Below are positions 33,624 to 45,550 of a DNA stretch of 64,000 nt, in pieces. The translations under genes were made by a program, and so were the position numbers. The notes under the pieces were generated by a model, which searched no databases, was not told where the DNA came from, and was given only the letters and a program-made list of their open reading frames with translations. Every line of letters starts with the position of its first letter. The stretch's first letter is position 1. Source of the stretch: Crocodylus rhombifer (lineage: Eukaryota > Chordata > Crocodylia > Crocodylidae); contig JAVSML010000031.1 in assembly GCA_038503035.1 (NCBI GenBank), positions 1,072,146 through 1,136,145 of the forward strand, read 5' to 3'.

Positions 33624-34175
33624 TGAAAGTTTACCTCTATACCTGGCAGGATGTTTGTAGCTGGCCAAATTGTAATACACTGGGCTCAGACCAACGACTA
33701 ACGGGTTGGGCTGCTCTCTGTCATTGGCAAAATGCAAGTGGGTGGGACTTACTATGCTGTGAGTACTCTATGAGACCCCATTTAGTCCTATACAACCCCC
33801 AGGGGAAGCTGTGTTTAAGTGTCCTTTTCCTTTCATGCAGGCACAAGATGGAGCTGAGGAAGCCACTCTTCAAACTAAAATCTGTAGCAGCTTCAGAACA
33901 ACACATCCAGGAGCTCCATAGAAGAGTGTGACGATTTACAGACAGACTTGAAGACAAAGACTGCATTCAAGCCCAATGGGGTTTAGCAGCTGAGGGAGTG
34001 GTTTAGCTCAGATTTATGACCTAAATCTTGATGAGAATGCATGGGTTTTCCATAGGTGCGTTGCCCAGCATTTAAGCTTTCATTTTTAGAATAATGAAGC
34101 ATCTGTACTTTCTGATTTCTGAAATAAGCCTTCCAAATGAAAAGAGGCAGCCCCGGCTTATAAAGATCAAATCAT
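33624..34175. other. Unassigned sequence
   Basis: The frame at 33611-33931 (106 codons) has no family resemblance. 33835-33930 looks slightly exon-like (pyrimidine tract and AG before GCACAAGATGG, then 28 open codons ending in TGA), but nothing supports a gene. Confidence 0.35.
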
Positions 34176-34440
34176 GTTAGGCAAAACTTGATTGCTTTTC
34201 TTGATAGAAATACAATAGTAGATGAAAGGGAGGCAAAAGACAGGATACATTTTGAAATTAGTAATGCATTTGACACAGCATCTTGTGAAGTTTTACCTGA
34301 AAGAGCCATTCAAATTGGTTTGGACATGGCATGGTCATGTGGACTGCAAGCTGGCTGGTGTCTTGCATCAGGAAAGGTTATTTTTTTGAACTGAGGAGTA
34401 TCCCTGAACTGGAGGAAGGATGGAGGGCAATGGGCCCTGT
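34176..34440 (+). mobile_element. Ancient CR1-like LINE fragment
   Basis: Encodes IVDEREAKDRIHFEISNAFD followed by TASCEVL, a decayed form of the CR1 RT motif 'DVIYLDFSKAFDTVSHEVL', then TASWLVSC at the 'LRWIxSWL' position. The catalytic aspartate of YLDF is gone. Very diverged. Confidence 0.6.
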
Positions 34441-37400
34441 CCCTCTCTGCCTGGGTGTTTATAAGCTCTGCAAATCACCGTGCAGCCCTGAGAGCCCAGG
34501 CAAAGATTGTCTTGAACGTTGGACCTGAGTGGGACCTGACACACCCCACAGAAACGGTATAAGCAGCTGCCTCTCTGACTTAACTAGGTCAGATATGAGA
34601 TGATAGCAAAAAAACCAATGGCAAACAAGGCACGACTCTCACCGACAGACAAGTTCAACACATGTTCCCATCGCTGCCACTCAGTCAAAAGGATGGCAGC
34701 TATTATTCCTAATTACATGGGAGCCAAAACACAGTTTATCAATTACACCTTGGCAGAGGGCTCATTTCTGGGTGTAGAGAATTAATTTTCTTTCAGAAAT
34801 GCCTGGGAAGGCAGAAGATTGTATCTAGTTGATTTACAGTGTCAGCTTTTTTATTATTATTATTATTTCATGAACAACCTCCATTTAATCAGGATGCACC
34901 CAGAAAAGGAAACCCTTTATTATTCATAGATTACATCTTTCCCAGGAGCAGACTTCCTTAGTTAATAATTACTGTGGTAAAAAAAAAACACACTCTTTCC
35001 GCAGGTTAGTCCCATGAGGACCTTATTTATTTCTTTATTTACTTTTAATACCTTGAGGGGGAACTGAAGGTGAGCAAAATTCTCCCTGATGGCTATGGCA
35101 CTGAGAAAGACTGAAAATTCATTTTTCTAGATCATCCTTGCTTTAACAAAAAGAAAGCTCACTTAGATGCTTAAAGTGATGGCACTAGAAAATGGGAGAT
35201 GTGGTCTCAGCTATGTTATCTGTGCACTCTGTTGTATGCGCAATGGATGCAAGCAAAGGCAACCTATAACCTTGAGTAGTCTCCAAAAGGGAGCACTTTC
35301 TGGCTGGAATATTTGGATATTTGAGCTGCAAACATTTTTGCTTGGGGTCTTGGTTTTCTGACAAGTTATGTCAAAACGTTAAGAAATTCCAGTGCTTGAT
35401 ATGAAAATTTGCACTTCATTTTCCCACAGAAACAATAGTTAAGCATAGCGTTTTATTGCATGGTGCAATGTTTTATTAATCATGTTTTTGATTGCCATAC
35501 ATAAAAAATATTTCTGCGTTTGTCTTTTATCATTCTTTTTTTAAATTTAGATTAAATCTAAATTTTCTACCAGAAAAAACCCCCCATGTACTTCTAGAGA
35601 CACCTTATGAAAGAAGAATGTAAGGGGTTTTTTTTAAGTTCCTAGTATTCACAAAATTAAGGAGGTATGAATTTATGAATTTGGAAATATAAGCCAAATG
35701 TGAGGGAAGTATGCTTGAGTTTACACACAGTTCGAAACAGTGTCCAAGAGCTGCCAGCTGCCTCATTTCTGCAATCTGAAATTACTGCCACTCCAAGTAT
35801 TGGTGGAATCACAACAGACTTCATGTGGGTGTTGGCTAAAGAGTTATGTTGCCTTACTTGAACTAAATTTGCCTTGGGCAATTTACTGAGAGCCTAATAC
35901 TGTGACGTTTATGCATGTGAATAGGACTGTTCTCCTGAATAAGGGCTCCAAAACCGACTATACAGCTAGCTTTCCAATGTATGCATTATCTAGATGATAA
36001 TATTTAGCTTCCTCTCTGGGAGGCTGGGATAGCTAATGTGTTAGTGCCTGTAAAGTACATATATTCAGATATAAGAGTAAAATATGGCTATTACTTTTTA
36101 ATGAACTAGAAATAATGATCACTCAATCTTAGTGGCTCTCTTGCTAAGAATGATTTATCTTATCTATGGTAGATCTATGGTAGCCATCTCAATGTCTATC
36201 CTAGATAATTTGGATGTGCCCATCACCATATCATCTAGGCAGTGATATGCAATAAAATTAAGTGAATATGCTTGGTTCCCTGATAACATCTCGATCTTGT
36301 AATTAATAGCATGAGCATTGCATATTAAATACCATGGCAGAGTTTGCAAGCAGAAGCAGAGATGCAAGTAGAAACAGAAGCAAGGATGCTGGGGGTGCGG
36401 CTAAAATATGGATCCCGTAGCAACGTAGGTGAGGGGAGGCATTTCTTGAGCTCTTCTGAAGGGAGCTGATGGGAATCATAGCACAGGTGCAGACTGGCAC
36501 CTGCACGGTCTTTGGCAGGCTGCAGCATCCCCTCCCTACAGAAGGAGACAATTCGGCTACCAACACATTCAAATCTCACCTCCTCTCTCTCCTCCCTCTA
36601 GGTGAAGTCTCAGATTCTGGAGTGGTGCAAGGTTTCGGACTGAGCAAGAGCAGTGACTGTGATTGGCCTCTATGAATGGGACGCATCACTGTCCCTCCAC
36701 CTTGCATGTAAGCAAGAACAGTCTTACGCAGGTATACAGTACACTGCATTACATCCAATCTTTTTCCATGTACAGATCCATGTACAGCCCTTCTGTCAAG
36801 GTAGCTGGGAATGACACCTGGCTGGTGTGCGCAGGCTCATCTGAATGCAGCATCAACAGAATAAAGGCCTCAGATTATTTCTGTTGAAGCCAACATGTCT
36901 AGGTAGGTTGCATCCATGAGCAAAGATGGAAGGCCCACTTAATTCTACTCGCTGCTAAACTGTTAGACACAGCCACCGTTCAGATGACACAGTAATGTTC
37001 AACAGCTGAGTAAGAAAGGGATTGTTAGTGCATTAAAGACCACGGGATGCAAATAAAATGCAGTGTTGCATATATTTTGTGCGTTTGCGTGTATTTGTGG
37101 ATGCATGTGTGCTGATGTTATGGTGCTAAAATGAAATGATGTTTGTAATAAAAACAATTAAGAAGTGTAAGTAACTTATATTTCTACAAAGGCTTCTTCT
37201 CAGCACTGGTCCATTCAACCTTTAGACAGCCACAAGTGTTGCATACCTGAAGATCATGGTAGCTGATTGTATTCAAATTAATGTAATTTGGGTAAGGCCA
37301 GAAATGCTGGAGGTGAAGGAATGATTATTAATAAAACACTACTCATTACTCCTGATATTCTTGGCATGACTGTGCAGGTCAAAAGCTGCTGCTTACACCC

Positions 37401-37547
37401 TCAGGGAAAGGAAGCTCAGTGTAGAGGGGTCTACTACTTGATATGTATCTGGACAGGGTCAGCCTCAAGTATATAGCAATGATGGCAATAAAATTGAGAG
37501 CCGCTAGTCTAATTTCAGTGCAGTTGCTTCCAATTTTATACCAACCA
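34441..37547. other. Unassigned AT-rich sequence
   Basis: Three kilobases without a recognised gene or transposon end. A (TTA)n run lies at 34851-34867. 34690-34975 is AT-rich with TCCTAATTACATGG, TCAATTACACC and TTAATAATTACTG motifs and no repeat resemblance. Frames at 36303-36887 look like chance. Confidence 0.4.
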
Positions 37548-37805
37548 ATGCATGTCTGCACTTTCATTAATGCACCTTAGTTACTGCACATTTAGTTTAG
37601 TCCTTGCTTAATAAAGTACTAACTAAATGCACAGTAACTACAGTAACTATGCAGCAGCGCCGGCACATGGTTATTTTGTGATGCTTTCTGTGCAATAGCC
37701 TAATAACACTGTGCAGTAGGCTATTAGCATGGTTTTTAACCACCACACATTACTGCACAACATTGTTAGGTTAATGCGTAGTAAGTGTCTTGTGTAGATG
37801 TGCCC
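37548..37805. mobile_element. Foldback MITE
   Basis: Left end ATGCATGTCTGCACTTTCA; right end reverse complemented GGGCACATCTACACAAGACA. Interior has ACTGCACA/TGTGCAGTA motifs and the stretch CCTAATAACACTGTGCAGTA, which is also in the copy at 42233-42488 almost unchanged. Confidence 0.75.
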
Positions 37806-38704
37806 ACGGTGAAGAAACACAGAGGCTTCCTATGGCTGAGCAAAATGCTTCCCCGTCCTGAAAAGAAAAAGGTTAGTTTTCACCCGGTCACAGATAAAGT
37901 GTGATAAAGCACCAGGAAATGAGCGAAGTGTGGTACCCAGTGAAGATCTCCATGGTAACACTCAAAGAGCTGAGAGTGTTTGAGAAGGTGGAAGCACAAT
38001 GTTCAAAACAATTAACTCCAACAGCATTTTAATTTTCTGGCAGCTAAAATTATTTCTGCAGTAATGATGGCCTGCATAACTTTGTGCAATCATGATGATT
38101 TAAAAAAAGGTAATAAGCCTTGAATTCTTGATCATTGGGCCAGTCTGTTCTTTTGGCTGGCAAAAACAAAGTTAATTGAAAGCATGAATTTCTCTAGTAC
38201 CCCTGCCACCTCTTTTTAACCAAAATCAAACTGTTTAAAGTAAACACACATCTGACCTCCAGTGCAATAATATCTTCCATCCAACTCCACCCCTCTTGAG
38301 GAAGGGCTTGACTGAGATTTCACACTGTTACATCTTGACTGATTTTAGTGGAGTTATTTATACTCGTGTATATACTAGGACCATGCTCTTTCTCTTACCG
38401 GAAGTCAGCCCAAAGGACTAAGGTCAGATTTTCTTTGAATTTCAAGACTATTAGACAGATCTTGACTGACACTGTTAAGGGTCAGAAGAGCCAAATGATC
38501 CCAGAGAATAGCTTTAGGGAATGGCTGGATTAAACCCAGGGTTCAATAGCCACAGACAGCAGGTTTTCATGTCATACCTGGCTTGAAGTAAAAGCCAGGA
38601 AAAGTCTAAGGGATGTGGGGATACAGGGTGAGCCAGAGAAAGTTGTAACTCTCTGCCATCAAGGATATCCCTATCAATCCTTATTAATTTCCTGCTTTTG
38701 TTTT
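37806..38704. other. Unassigned sequence
   Basis: Nothing recognised. Confidence 0.4.
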
Positions 38705-38815
38705 TTGTTGTATAACAGCACCTAGAAATCTTACCCAGACTTGGGGCCCTAGTTGAACAAGGTGCTCTACAGACACATGGTAAAGCTACTCCTGCCTCAA
38801 ACAACCAACCCCTTC
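38705..38815 (-). mobile_element. SINE tail fragment
   Basis: GTATAACAGCACCTAGAAAT, CAGACTTGGGGCCCTAGTTG and AACAAGGTGCTCTACAGACA match the interspersed theme 'tacagcacctagaggccc...ggggccccattgtgctaggcgctgtacagaca' widespread in reptiles. The family name is uncertain and the strand is tentative. Confidence 0.55.
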
Positions 38816-38954
38816 ATGAGATACAGGTATAGGCCTACTTAAACTCTGGTTACGCAATTTTTGCAATAAAATGGTGATCTCCACAATTGCTGTGAAAAAT
38901 GACATTGCCTGCAATTTCCCGCAGAATCAACACTCCCCACCTCCAGATGCTTAC

Positions 38955-39105
38955 AGAATTCAAGAGGCAGACAAGGCTCTTTGGGTGAATCTGGTATTTT
39001 TTGTTAGACCAACTTAAACAGTTGGAGAACAATTTTTAAGCAAGCTTTCGGGTTCAAAAGCCCTTTGTCAGCCTAAGGATGTTACAGCAGTGGGTGTGTG
39101 TTCTT
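38955..39105. repeat. Unclassified interspersed repeat
   Basis: AAGGCTCTTTGGGTGAATCT, TTGTTAGACCAACTTAAACA, AAGCAAGCTTTCGGGTTCAA and CCCTTTGTCAGCCTAAGG form a pattern I recall as interspersed in amniote genomes ('gttagaccaactaaatagttgg...aagctttcgggtt'). Family not named. Confidence 0.45.
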
Positions 39106-39699
39106 AAAGAGTAAGATTTAAATTTAAGATTGAGATGTATAGTAATATTATAGTAATTTATATTGTATTTTCATGGGATTTTCTATTTAATGATGTAGTT
39201 TTTGCCTCTTGGCCAATCAGTGGCGAGGGACACAGGTGCCGCAAAATGCCTGCAAAATTGTCTCTGTGCGCTGTGAGTGAGCCATGAAAACTTTGTCTCG
39301 CTGCAGGGTAAGTAGGTCCCTGGCCATAGGAAACCATATATCCCTATTTCAATGGCAGGAACTGAGACATAAGGGGAATTGGTGACTTGGCCACGGTCAT
39401 GCTAGGAGTCTAGTTTTGAGTTTCAGTCTTTGACCATAAGATCCTCTTTCCTCTGCACTCAAATGCTGAGAGGCTTTAGCAAAGGCCCTGTTTCAGGAGG
39501 AGGAAACAGTTCATCACATACTACCTAGGTTGCACCGCGGGGCTAGATCTCACACTGCATCCAGCCCAAGTGACTCTCAGTGCAAGTCTGCACACGTTCT
39601 CTGGAGGTGGCCTGAATATCCTAGATTAATTTCCTTCCTTCCATTTGCACTGTTTTTCCAGGAGAAACAAACCAGAACATTATTTCACTTCCTGTCCCT
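39106..39699. other. Mostly unassigned, with MIR-like piece
   Basis: 39340-39450 has GGAACTGAGACATAAGGGGA, TTGGTGACTTGGCCACGGTC and CTAGGAGTCTAG, the reverse complement order of a MIR-like SINE. The rest is unassigned. Confidence 0.5.
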
Positions 39700-40631
39700 C
39701 TGCTTCCCTCCACAGGACTCCCGTGTTCCCATTTCTCCCATGCTCCATTCTTCATTGCCTTTTTCTACCTCAGTCATCACAGGCAAGGGCAGCTCCCAGA
39801 CTACTGACCAGGCAGCACAGTTTGGGGAGGAGGTGAGCAGCTGACAGTGGTGATAGAATAGGTAAGGGACTATTTAGGAAAGCTGGACGCGTACAAGTCC
39901 ATGGGGACAGATGCAGTGAACCCGAGGGTGCTGAGGGAGTCGGCTGATGTGATTGCAGAAACGCTGGCCATTATTCTTGAAAACTCGTGGTGATTGGGAG
40001 AGGTCCCAGATGAGAGAAGGGCCAAGGAAGAAAAAGAAGAAGGAGGATCCAGGAACTATAGACCAGTCAGCTTCACATCAGTCCCTGGAAAAATCATGGG
40101 GCAGATCCTCAAGGAATCCACTTCTAAGCCCTTAGAGGAGAAGGTGATTAGGAGCAGTCCAGTCAGCATGCATTCACCAAGGACAAGTCATGGCTGACCA
40201 ACCTGATTGCCTCTATGACAAGATGACCGTGTCTGTGGATGCAGGGAAATCAGTGGACATGATATACCTTGAGTATAGTGAGGCTTTTGATTTGGTCTCG
40301 CACAACATTCTTGCAAGCAAGCTGAGGAAGTGTTGGCTGGATGAATGGACTGTAAGGGGGAGGAAACTGGCTGGATCACTGGGCTCAAGAGGGTAGTAGT
40401 TAATGGCTCGATGTCTACTTGGCAGATGGTATCAAGTGGAGTGCTCCGGGGTTGGTCCCGGGGGGTGGTTTTGATCAATATTTTCATCAACGACCTGGAA
40501 GATGGGATGGATGCACCCTCAGCAAGTGTGCAGATGACACTAAGCTGCGGGCAGTAGTAGATACACTGGAGGGTAGGGGCAGGATTCAGAGAGACCTTGA
40601 CAAATCAGAGGATTGGATCTAAGGAAATCTC

Positions 40632-41103
40632 ATAGACCATGTCCAGATGAGTGGGGGCGTGTGCTTTGTGGCACCTCAAAGGCTTTTGAGGAACTGCAAA
40701 AGGCATGTGACACATATCAAAAGGTTCTCCATGCTGCATATTTGCAGTGTAGAGCCAAAATGAGATATCCCAGAACCTAAAAAAAAGTGCCAGAAATAAG
40801 TGAGGTGGCACATGTGGAGTCAGCACGTGCTGCCTGAAACAGGAGCTGACCCACCAGAGCCACACTCCAGCTGTCACCCAGGCTCCATGCACCTGGATCA
40901 TCACTGCTGCAGCCCTGGGAGGCCCCCAGGTCCCCAAGTAAGGCTGCTGGGGCCAGCCCAGGTGCAGGCCCCAGCCTCTCCTACCCCACCCTGGGCAATT
41001 TGCCACACGCCAGAGCGTGCATGCAGGGGTGTTCTCCAGGGACAAGTAGGCACTGCTGTATGTCCCCAGGGAAATGCCTGTGCATGCTCATGGGGGCATA
41101 CCT
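40632..41103. mobile_element. Insertion within CR1, MITE-like
   Basis: CR1 coding sequence stops after AAGGAAATCTCAT and resumes with TTTAATAAGAATAAATGC (FNKNKC), so about 470 bp is foreign. Ends are loosely inverted: CATGTCCAGATGAGTGGGGG on the left, and right end reverse complemented TATGCCCCCATGAGCATGC. The inner part is GC-rich. Boundaries good to about 5 bp; target duplication unclear. Confidence 0.7.
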
Positions 41104-41263
41104 ATGATGTTTAATAAGAATAAATGCAAAGTCCTCCTCTTACTTTGCAAGACAATCCCATGTACTAGTACAGGCTGGGGACTGACTGGAAAATTTATAT
41201 TAGCTACCAGGAAAAACTCTCTCACAAGGAGGGTAGTAAAGCACTGGAGCAGGTTATCTGGAG

Positions 41264-41536
41264 CAGTGGTCTCCAAACTTTTTTGATTGCGCACCCCATC
41301 AGTAAAAAATTTTTGAGCACGCACCCCCAATGTATGTATATTTTTATTTGCGCACCCCTATCAGTAAAAAAGTTTTGAGCACGCACCCCCAATGCATGTA
41401 TATTTATATAGTTAATGGCTCAATGTTAAAGTTAAATATAAATATAAATATAAAGTTCTAATATTTTCTTCCCGCACCCCAATGGATCGCCTTGTGCACC
41501 CTCTGGGGTGCGCGCACCCCACTTTGGAGACCACTG
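41264..41536. mobile_element. hAT-like element with 8-bp duplication, nested in CR1
   Basis: Left CAGTGGTCTCCAAACTTTTT, right (reverse complement) CAGTGGTCTCCAAAGTGGGG. Flanks ATCTGGAG (41256-41263) and ATCTAGAG (41537-41544), 7 of 8 and matching nTnnnnAn. Inside is a tandem duplication of a ~61-bp unit (GCGCACCCC..TCAGTAAAAAA..GAGCACGCACCCCCAATG) starting at 41287 and 41348. No transposase frame. Confidence 0.93.
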
Positions 41537-41672
41537 ATCTAGAGAGGTGGTAGAAGCCCCGTCCTTGGAGGTTTTGAAGACCCGCCTAGACAAAGCCTTG
41601 CTGGGATGATGTAGCTGGGGCTGGTCCTGCCTGGAGCAGGGGGTTGGACTAGATGTGATGTCCTGGGATCTC

Positions 41673-41784
41673 TGGGTTTATCTTGCATGCCTAACAGTGC
41701 TAATGCTTTGTGGCATCCTGTAGCACCCTTGAAAGGGTGTCAAGGGATCCCAAGGTGCCGCAGCATCCTGGTTAAGAATCACTG
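41673..41784. mobile_element. hAT-like right terminus
   Basis: Reverse complement starts CAGTGATTCTTAACCAGGAT, then GCTGCGGCACCTTGGGATCC and ends with GTTAGGCATGC, matching the order at 16414-16561. The left end is not found; it abuts the truncated CR1 3' UTR. Confidence 0.6.
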
Positions 41785-42232
41785 CTTTATTTCTCTGTCC
41801 CTACTCACCCATTTCTCATGGACCCTTATGCCACTTTGCATACACTTTCACCCACACCTTGCCAGCTACACATGCTTCCCTATGACCTCCAGGCTGACAT
41901 TGCTGTGCTGCAGGGAAGGCCAATGTCTTGGGGAAGGAGGTTGGCTGGTGGAGCTTTCAGAGCTTAGAAGCGGGGGTCTTAGCAATGTCAACTAAAGAAG
42001 CAGACCAGGGGATCCTTAGCTTATGCAGCTGAAAGATATCATCGATTCTCATCGCCTACAAATCAGGCCCATAGGGAAATACCTGGTATTCACTGGACAC
42101 ACTCATCCAGTCTAGCCCTAGAGCAGACTGAGACTTGCCTATGAAACATGCTCACCTCCAGCTTCATATCAGCCACTGGGTGGGAGAAAGAAGACAACCA
42201 GCCCTCTCCTACCCCTTTTGCTCATATATAGA
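41785..42232. other. Unassigned sequence
   Basis: Nothing recognised. Confidence 0.4.
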
Positions 42233-42488
42233 GAATGCATCCACACAAGACACTTACTGTGCAGTAGCCTAATAACACTGTGCAGTAGCGTGCCGGTCAA
42301 AAACCATGCTAATAAGGTACTGCACACTGTTATTCCGCTATTGCGCAGTAACTGTCACAAAAAAAATGTGCGCTAGTGCTACTGTGCAGCAAGTGTAATT
42401 GCTATGCATTTAGTTAATACTTCATTAAGGAAATACTAAACTAAATGGGTAGTACCAACTGCGCATTAATGAACGTGTAGATGCTTCC
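42233..42488. mobile_element. Foldback MITE
   Basis: Left GAATGCATCCACACAAGACA; right reverse complemented GGAAGCATCTACACGTTCAT. Interior GCAGTAGCCTAATAACACTG and TACTGTGCAGCAAGTG shared with 37548-37805 (opposite orientation). Flanking triplets AGA and AGT. Confidence 0.78.
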
Positions 42489-43244
42489 AGTGTGACTACA
42501 GAGCAGATTACTGTCCAGTTGCTACTTCAAGGAGAAAGCAAACTGGAAAAGTTGAGGGTGGGGCACTGGTGTGCCGTGGCTGTAGAAAGGAGTGTAGAAG
42601 TTGGAGTTGCCCCTGCATGGGTACAGAAAGGAGTATAATGGAGCTGTCCCTACATGGTGCATCATGAAACCTCACACTTTACTGCATGAGCAGTGGCTTC
42701 AAAGCCTCATTCCAGCTTCTGAGATCATTTCTTCCTCTGAGCATTTCTCATTCAATCTTGCTTTCCTCCCTCGCTTTGTTACTTCTTGTTATTTCTCCTA
42801 ATTGAGTTGATTTGAAGCACTAGTAAGACATTCCAGGTGTATTAAATGAGATATATTTTCACACTAAAGTGGATTCTCTTCTATTTTTTCATGACAGATA
42901 GGAGTGTTAAGGGAATTTTCCTCTCTGGGTTTGACAGTGGTGTTGGCAATGGGGAGCGGGGAGAAGTGTTGAGCATAAAGACAGCTTTGTGTCTAACCCG
43001 AAGCACGGACCTGTTGCATCAAGGTATATTAATTAGGGCTATTTGACTCAAGGAGAGCACAGGATAAATTGCATTTTTTGGTTCCTGGAAGAGACACTAT
43101 GGTTTTGGATACTGCAGAGATGAGGCTGTGCTTGTGAAGCCATCAGAAATACTCCACACAAGTGAGACAAGGCCAGTGACAGAAGGAGTCAGAGAAAACC
43201 CAGTGTTTCCCATCTGTAACCACACACTACATATAACTTCCAAT
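42489..43244. other. Unassigned sequence
   Basis: Nothing recognised. Confidence 0.4.
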
Positions 43245-43320
43245 TTGTGTTCACACAGTACCCAGCACAGCTATAACAAATACTAATGGGGCCTTGAGCA
43301 CCTTAGAGGGGGACTCAGCA
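43245..43320 (+). mobile_element. SINE tail fragment
   Basis: TTCACACAGTACCCAGCACA and TACTAATGGGGCCTTGAGCA resemble the 'gcacctagcacaatggggcc' tail. Confidence 0.5.
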
Positions 43321-43828
43321 CTGAACAGCATTAAGATGTGTGATACCAGGAAGCCATCTCCAAGAAGATCCTCTCCAGAAGCAGCACCATCCTTCAAGAG
43401 GGAAACGGTGTAGAAGCACTTTTGGATATATTATTTCTGGCTCCAGGGAAGATGGAGTTCAGGTCTGCTTGCAGAAGGGCAGCTGCTTTTAAAGACTATG
43501 GGTTCTCTTCCCCCCCCACGACCTCTTCCCTTGGAGATTTCTTTTCTCCTTTTGAAGCTTGGAGGAAGGATGGCCCAGTGGTTAGGGTGCTGGTGCTTCA
43601 CAGACTTGGGCTCCACGGCTTTCTCCACGGGGTGATCACCGCCAACTTTTCTGGCTGAGCGTAAGCACATTCCCGGCTTTGTTTCTGAATGGCGGGTCTA
43701 CGTATCTGCCTTAAGGGAAGGGCTTCTAGGCTGCAGCGAGTAGTCCCTCCCCTTGTCACTCAGAAAGGTATTGGCATTGCAGAGATGGTGGGATTTAAGA
43801 CACCTCTGCTCTGTACTGCGGGCTAGTC
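43321..43828. other. Unassigned, with MIR-like head
   Basis: 43565-43632 contains GGATGGCCCAGTGGTTAGGG, TGCTGGTGCTTCACAGACTT and GGGCTCCACGG, resembling the tRNA-derived head of MIR ('gtggttaagagcac...gactctgg..ctgcctgggttc'). Remaining sequence unassigned. Confidence 0.5.
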
Positions 43829-44094
43829 CAGTGATGCTCAACTTCCCCTATCCCTACAAAAGCTGGATCCCTTGCTATTTAGTGCATGGCTGCACCCAGT
43901 GTGGGGCCAATGATGGGTTGGTACATCAGACTCAGCTGCGTGCAGATCTGGCCGCATGCTGCCCATACCCCACGCACCTAATCTGGTCACGTGCCAGCCG
44001 AGCCCCGTATGTAGGACCATGTCATCCAGCCCATGTTGCTCCCCAAGCATCTGGAAATTTGCCAACAAGGGAGTGACATTTAAGGATGCCACTG
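43829..44094. mobile_element. hAT-like element
   Basis: Left CAGTGATGCTCAACTTCCCC; right reverse complemented CAGTGGCATCCTTAAATGTC. Interior is GC-rich (GCACCCAGTGTGGGGCCAAT, GTCACGTGCCAGCCGAG). Flanking octamers do not match, so the termini may be slightly misplaced. Confidence 0.55.
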
Positions 44095-45248
44095 TTCTCC
44101 CTTGGCCAAATTTTTGGGCCTCTGGGGAGACCCAGGGGCTGCATGACAGCTCTCATGGACCAGATATGGCTACAGATCAGAGGCTGAGCACCACCCGGCT
44201 TGTCTCAGCAGGTCCCTGCTCAGCCGGCCGGCATTTGCAGATCCCATTTCTAAGGCACTGAATTCTCCCCGTGCATTGACTACGGATTGTAGGTGTCTAG
44301 TATAGGCTTCTGGATTCCATTTTAGGATCAAGATTAAATGCTGTAACACTTAAGTCCCTCTGAGGACCTGGGCCTTTGGCTTCTAAGTCCACTTAAAGCA
44401 TTTTTTTTTTTAATTCTGGTTCATTTTAGTTCCCTATTTTGTGAAAATGGAGATACCATTGCCACTTTCCAACCTCCCAGCACTATAAGGAGGACCGCTT
44501 CATTACACCACTGCAAGATCTGCAGATATGACAGCCACAAGACTGTAAAAGCGACTATGAAATATCTTGGCCATGCTAACTTTGGATGCAGCACAAACAC
44601 ACTTTTCACTTTGATTACCATGCAGCAGACTTGAAGCAACTGGAAGCAGCCACTTCCCATGAGATTTTTATATTTTAAACATTACTCTTAAGCCAGAGAA
44701 ACAGCCTCTGAATATCTTCATGGAATAGCTGGGAGACTGATAATGTTCAAATGTCCTTAAACATCTGCATGGATTTTTAAGCTCCTGGTGATTCAAGCCT
44801 TCCTGGGTATTTATTAGCACAGACCTACAGGAATTGAGGGCATGGAAGTGAGCCTGGTCCACTAATTGCCAAGGAAATCTAGCTATCTGCAGCCCTGCCC
44901 CATAAATCCAGGAGTATTGAGGTATTGACATTGTCATCAGGAAACGAGAGCCCTGAAAGATAAGAGACTGAGTAGCACATTTCGGCAACACAATCTGCAC
45001 GGCTGCATAATAAGCAGCAGGGCAGTGGGGTGGGGGGAATGCAAAGTGCAAGGAAGGTCAAAAGCAGGGAGCTGAAGAGGCAAAACTCAATGCAGAGGAG
45101 GGATGCAGGAGCAACATGGCTGTTTTATTTTTATTATTAGATGTAAGGATCCAGTTTTTATTTAAAAAATGAAATCCCCAGCACAGTTCAGGTGTCTCCT
45201 CTTCTGTATTCTCCAGCCAATTATGATGAGCTCCACTGAAGGACTTAA
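44095..45248. other. Unassigned sequence
   Basis: No gene recognised; frames at 44421-45061 on the minus strand have no family resemblance. Confidence 0.4.
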
Positions 45249-45532
45249 AAGGGTGCATCTATACCCCTGGCTTGGTGCTGCCGGGGGTGGCCGCTCTTGA
45301 CCACCTCCTGTCCATGTGCTCTTTTTTGCAGGCATGGGACTTGGAAATTGGATGCTGAAGCCACTCCAGGGGCACCACCCATAGCTGAGGAGGAGCAGGC
45401 AGGTGTGGCATGCAGTCAAAAATCAAGTGAAAATTAAGAACTGGCATTTTTCAAGGGGTGTATCACCCCGAGGAAGGGGTGCCCTGAGTCTACCAAGGGG
45501 TATCTTGAGTCTAAAAAGGCTGAGAAACACTG
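45249..45532. mobile_element. DNA transposon remnants (MITE end plus hAT end)
   Basis: Begins GGGTGCATCTATACCCCTGG, a MITE-family end. Ends at 45532 with the reverse complement CAGTGTTTCTCAGCCTTTTT, a hAT-Charlie-type end preceded by TCTTGAGTCTA and a short repetition of GGGGTGCCCTGAGTCTACC. The two ends belong to different families, so this is a composite with internal boundary unknown. Confidence 0.5.
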
Positions 45533-45550
45533 CGATAGGTAGCCAAGATA

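Larger units (their letters stand above)
39700..41672 (+). mobile_element. CR1 LINE, decayed, with two later insertions
   Basis: Covers more of ORF2 than other copies here. Pre-RT region: VITGKGSSQTTDQAAQFGEE, then the 'GTDAVNPRVLRESADVIAETL' block and NYRPVSFTSVPGKIMGQ. The RT follows in several frames: SVDMIYLEYSEAFDLVSHNI (YLDF decayed to YLEY, so a catalytic aspartate is lost), [15 protein letters not shown], and [15 protein letters not shown]. It is interrupted at 40632-41103 and again at 41264-41536, and resumes with FNKNKCKVLLL at 41108 and with the 3' UTR (GGGGTTGGACTAGATGTGAT at 41640). The terminal repeat is missing. Dead. Confidence 0.88.

Noticed and set aside
33611..33931. Possible exon with pyrimidine tract and AG at about 33840
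   Set aside because: Only 28 codons follow, with no conserved domain and no second exon visible.
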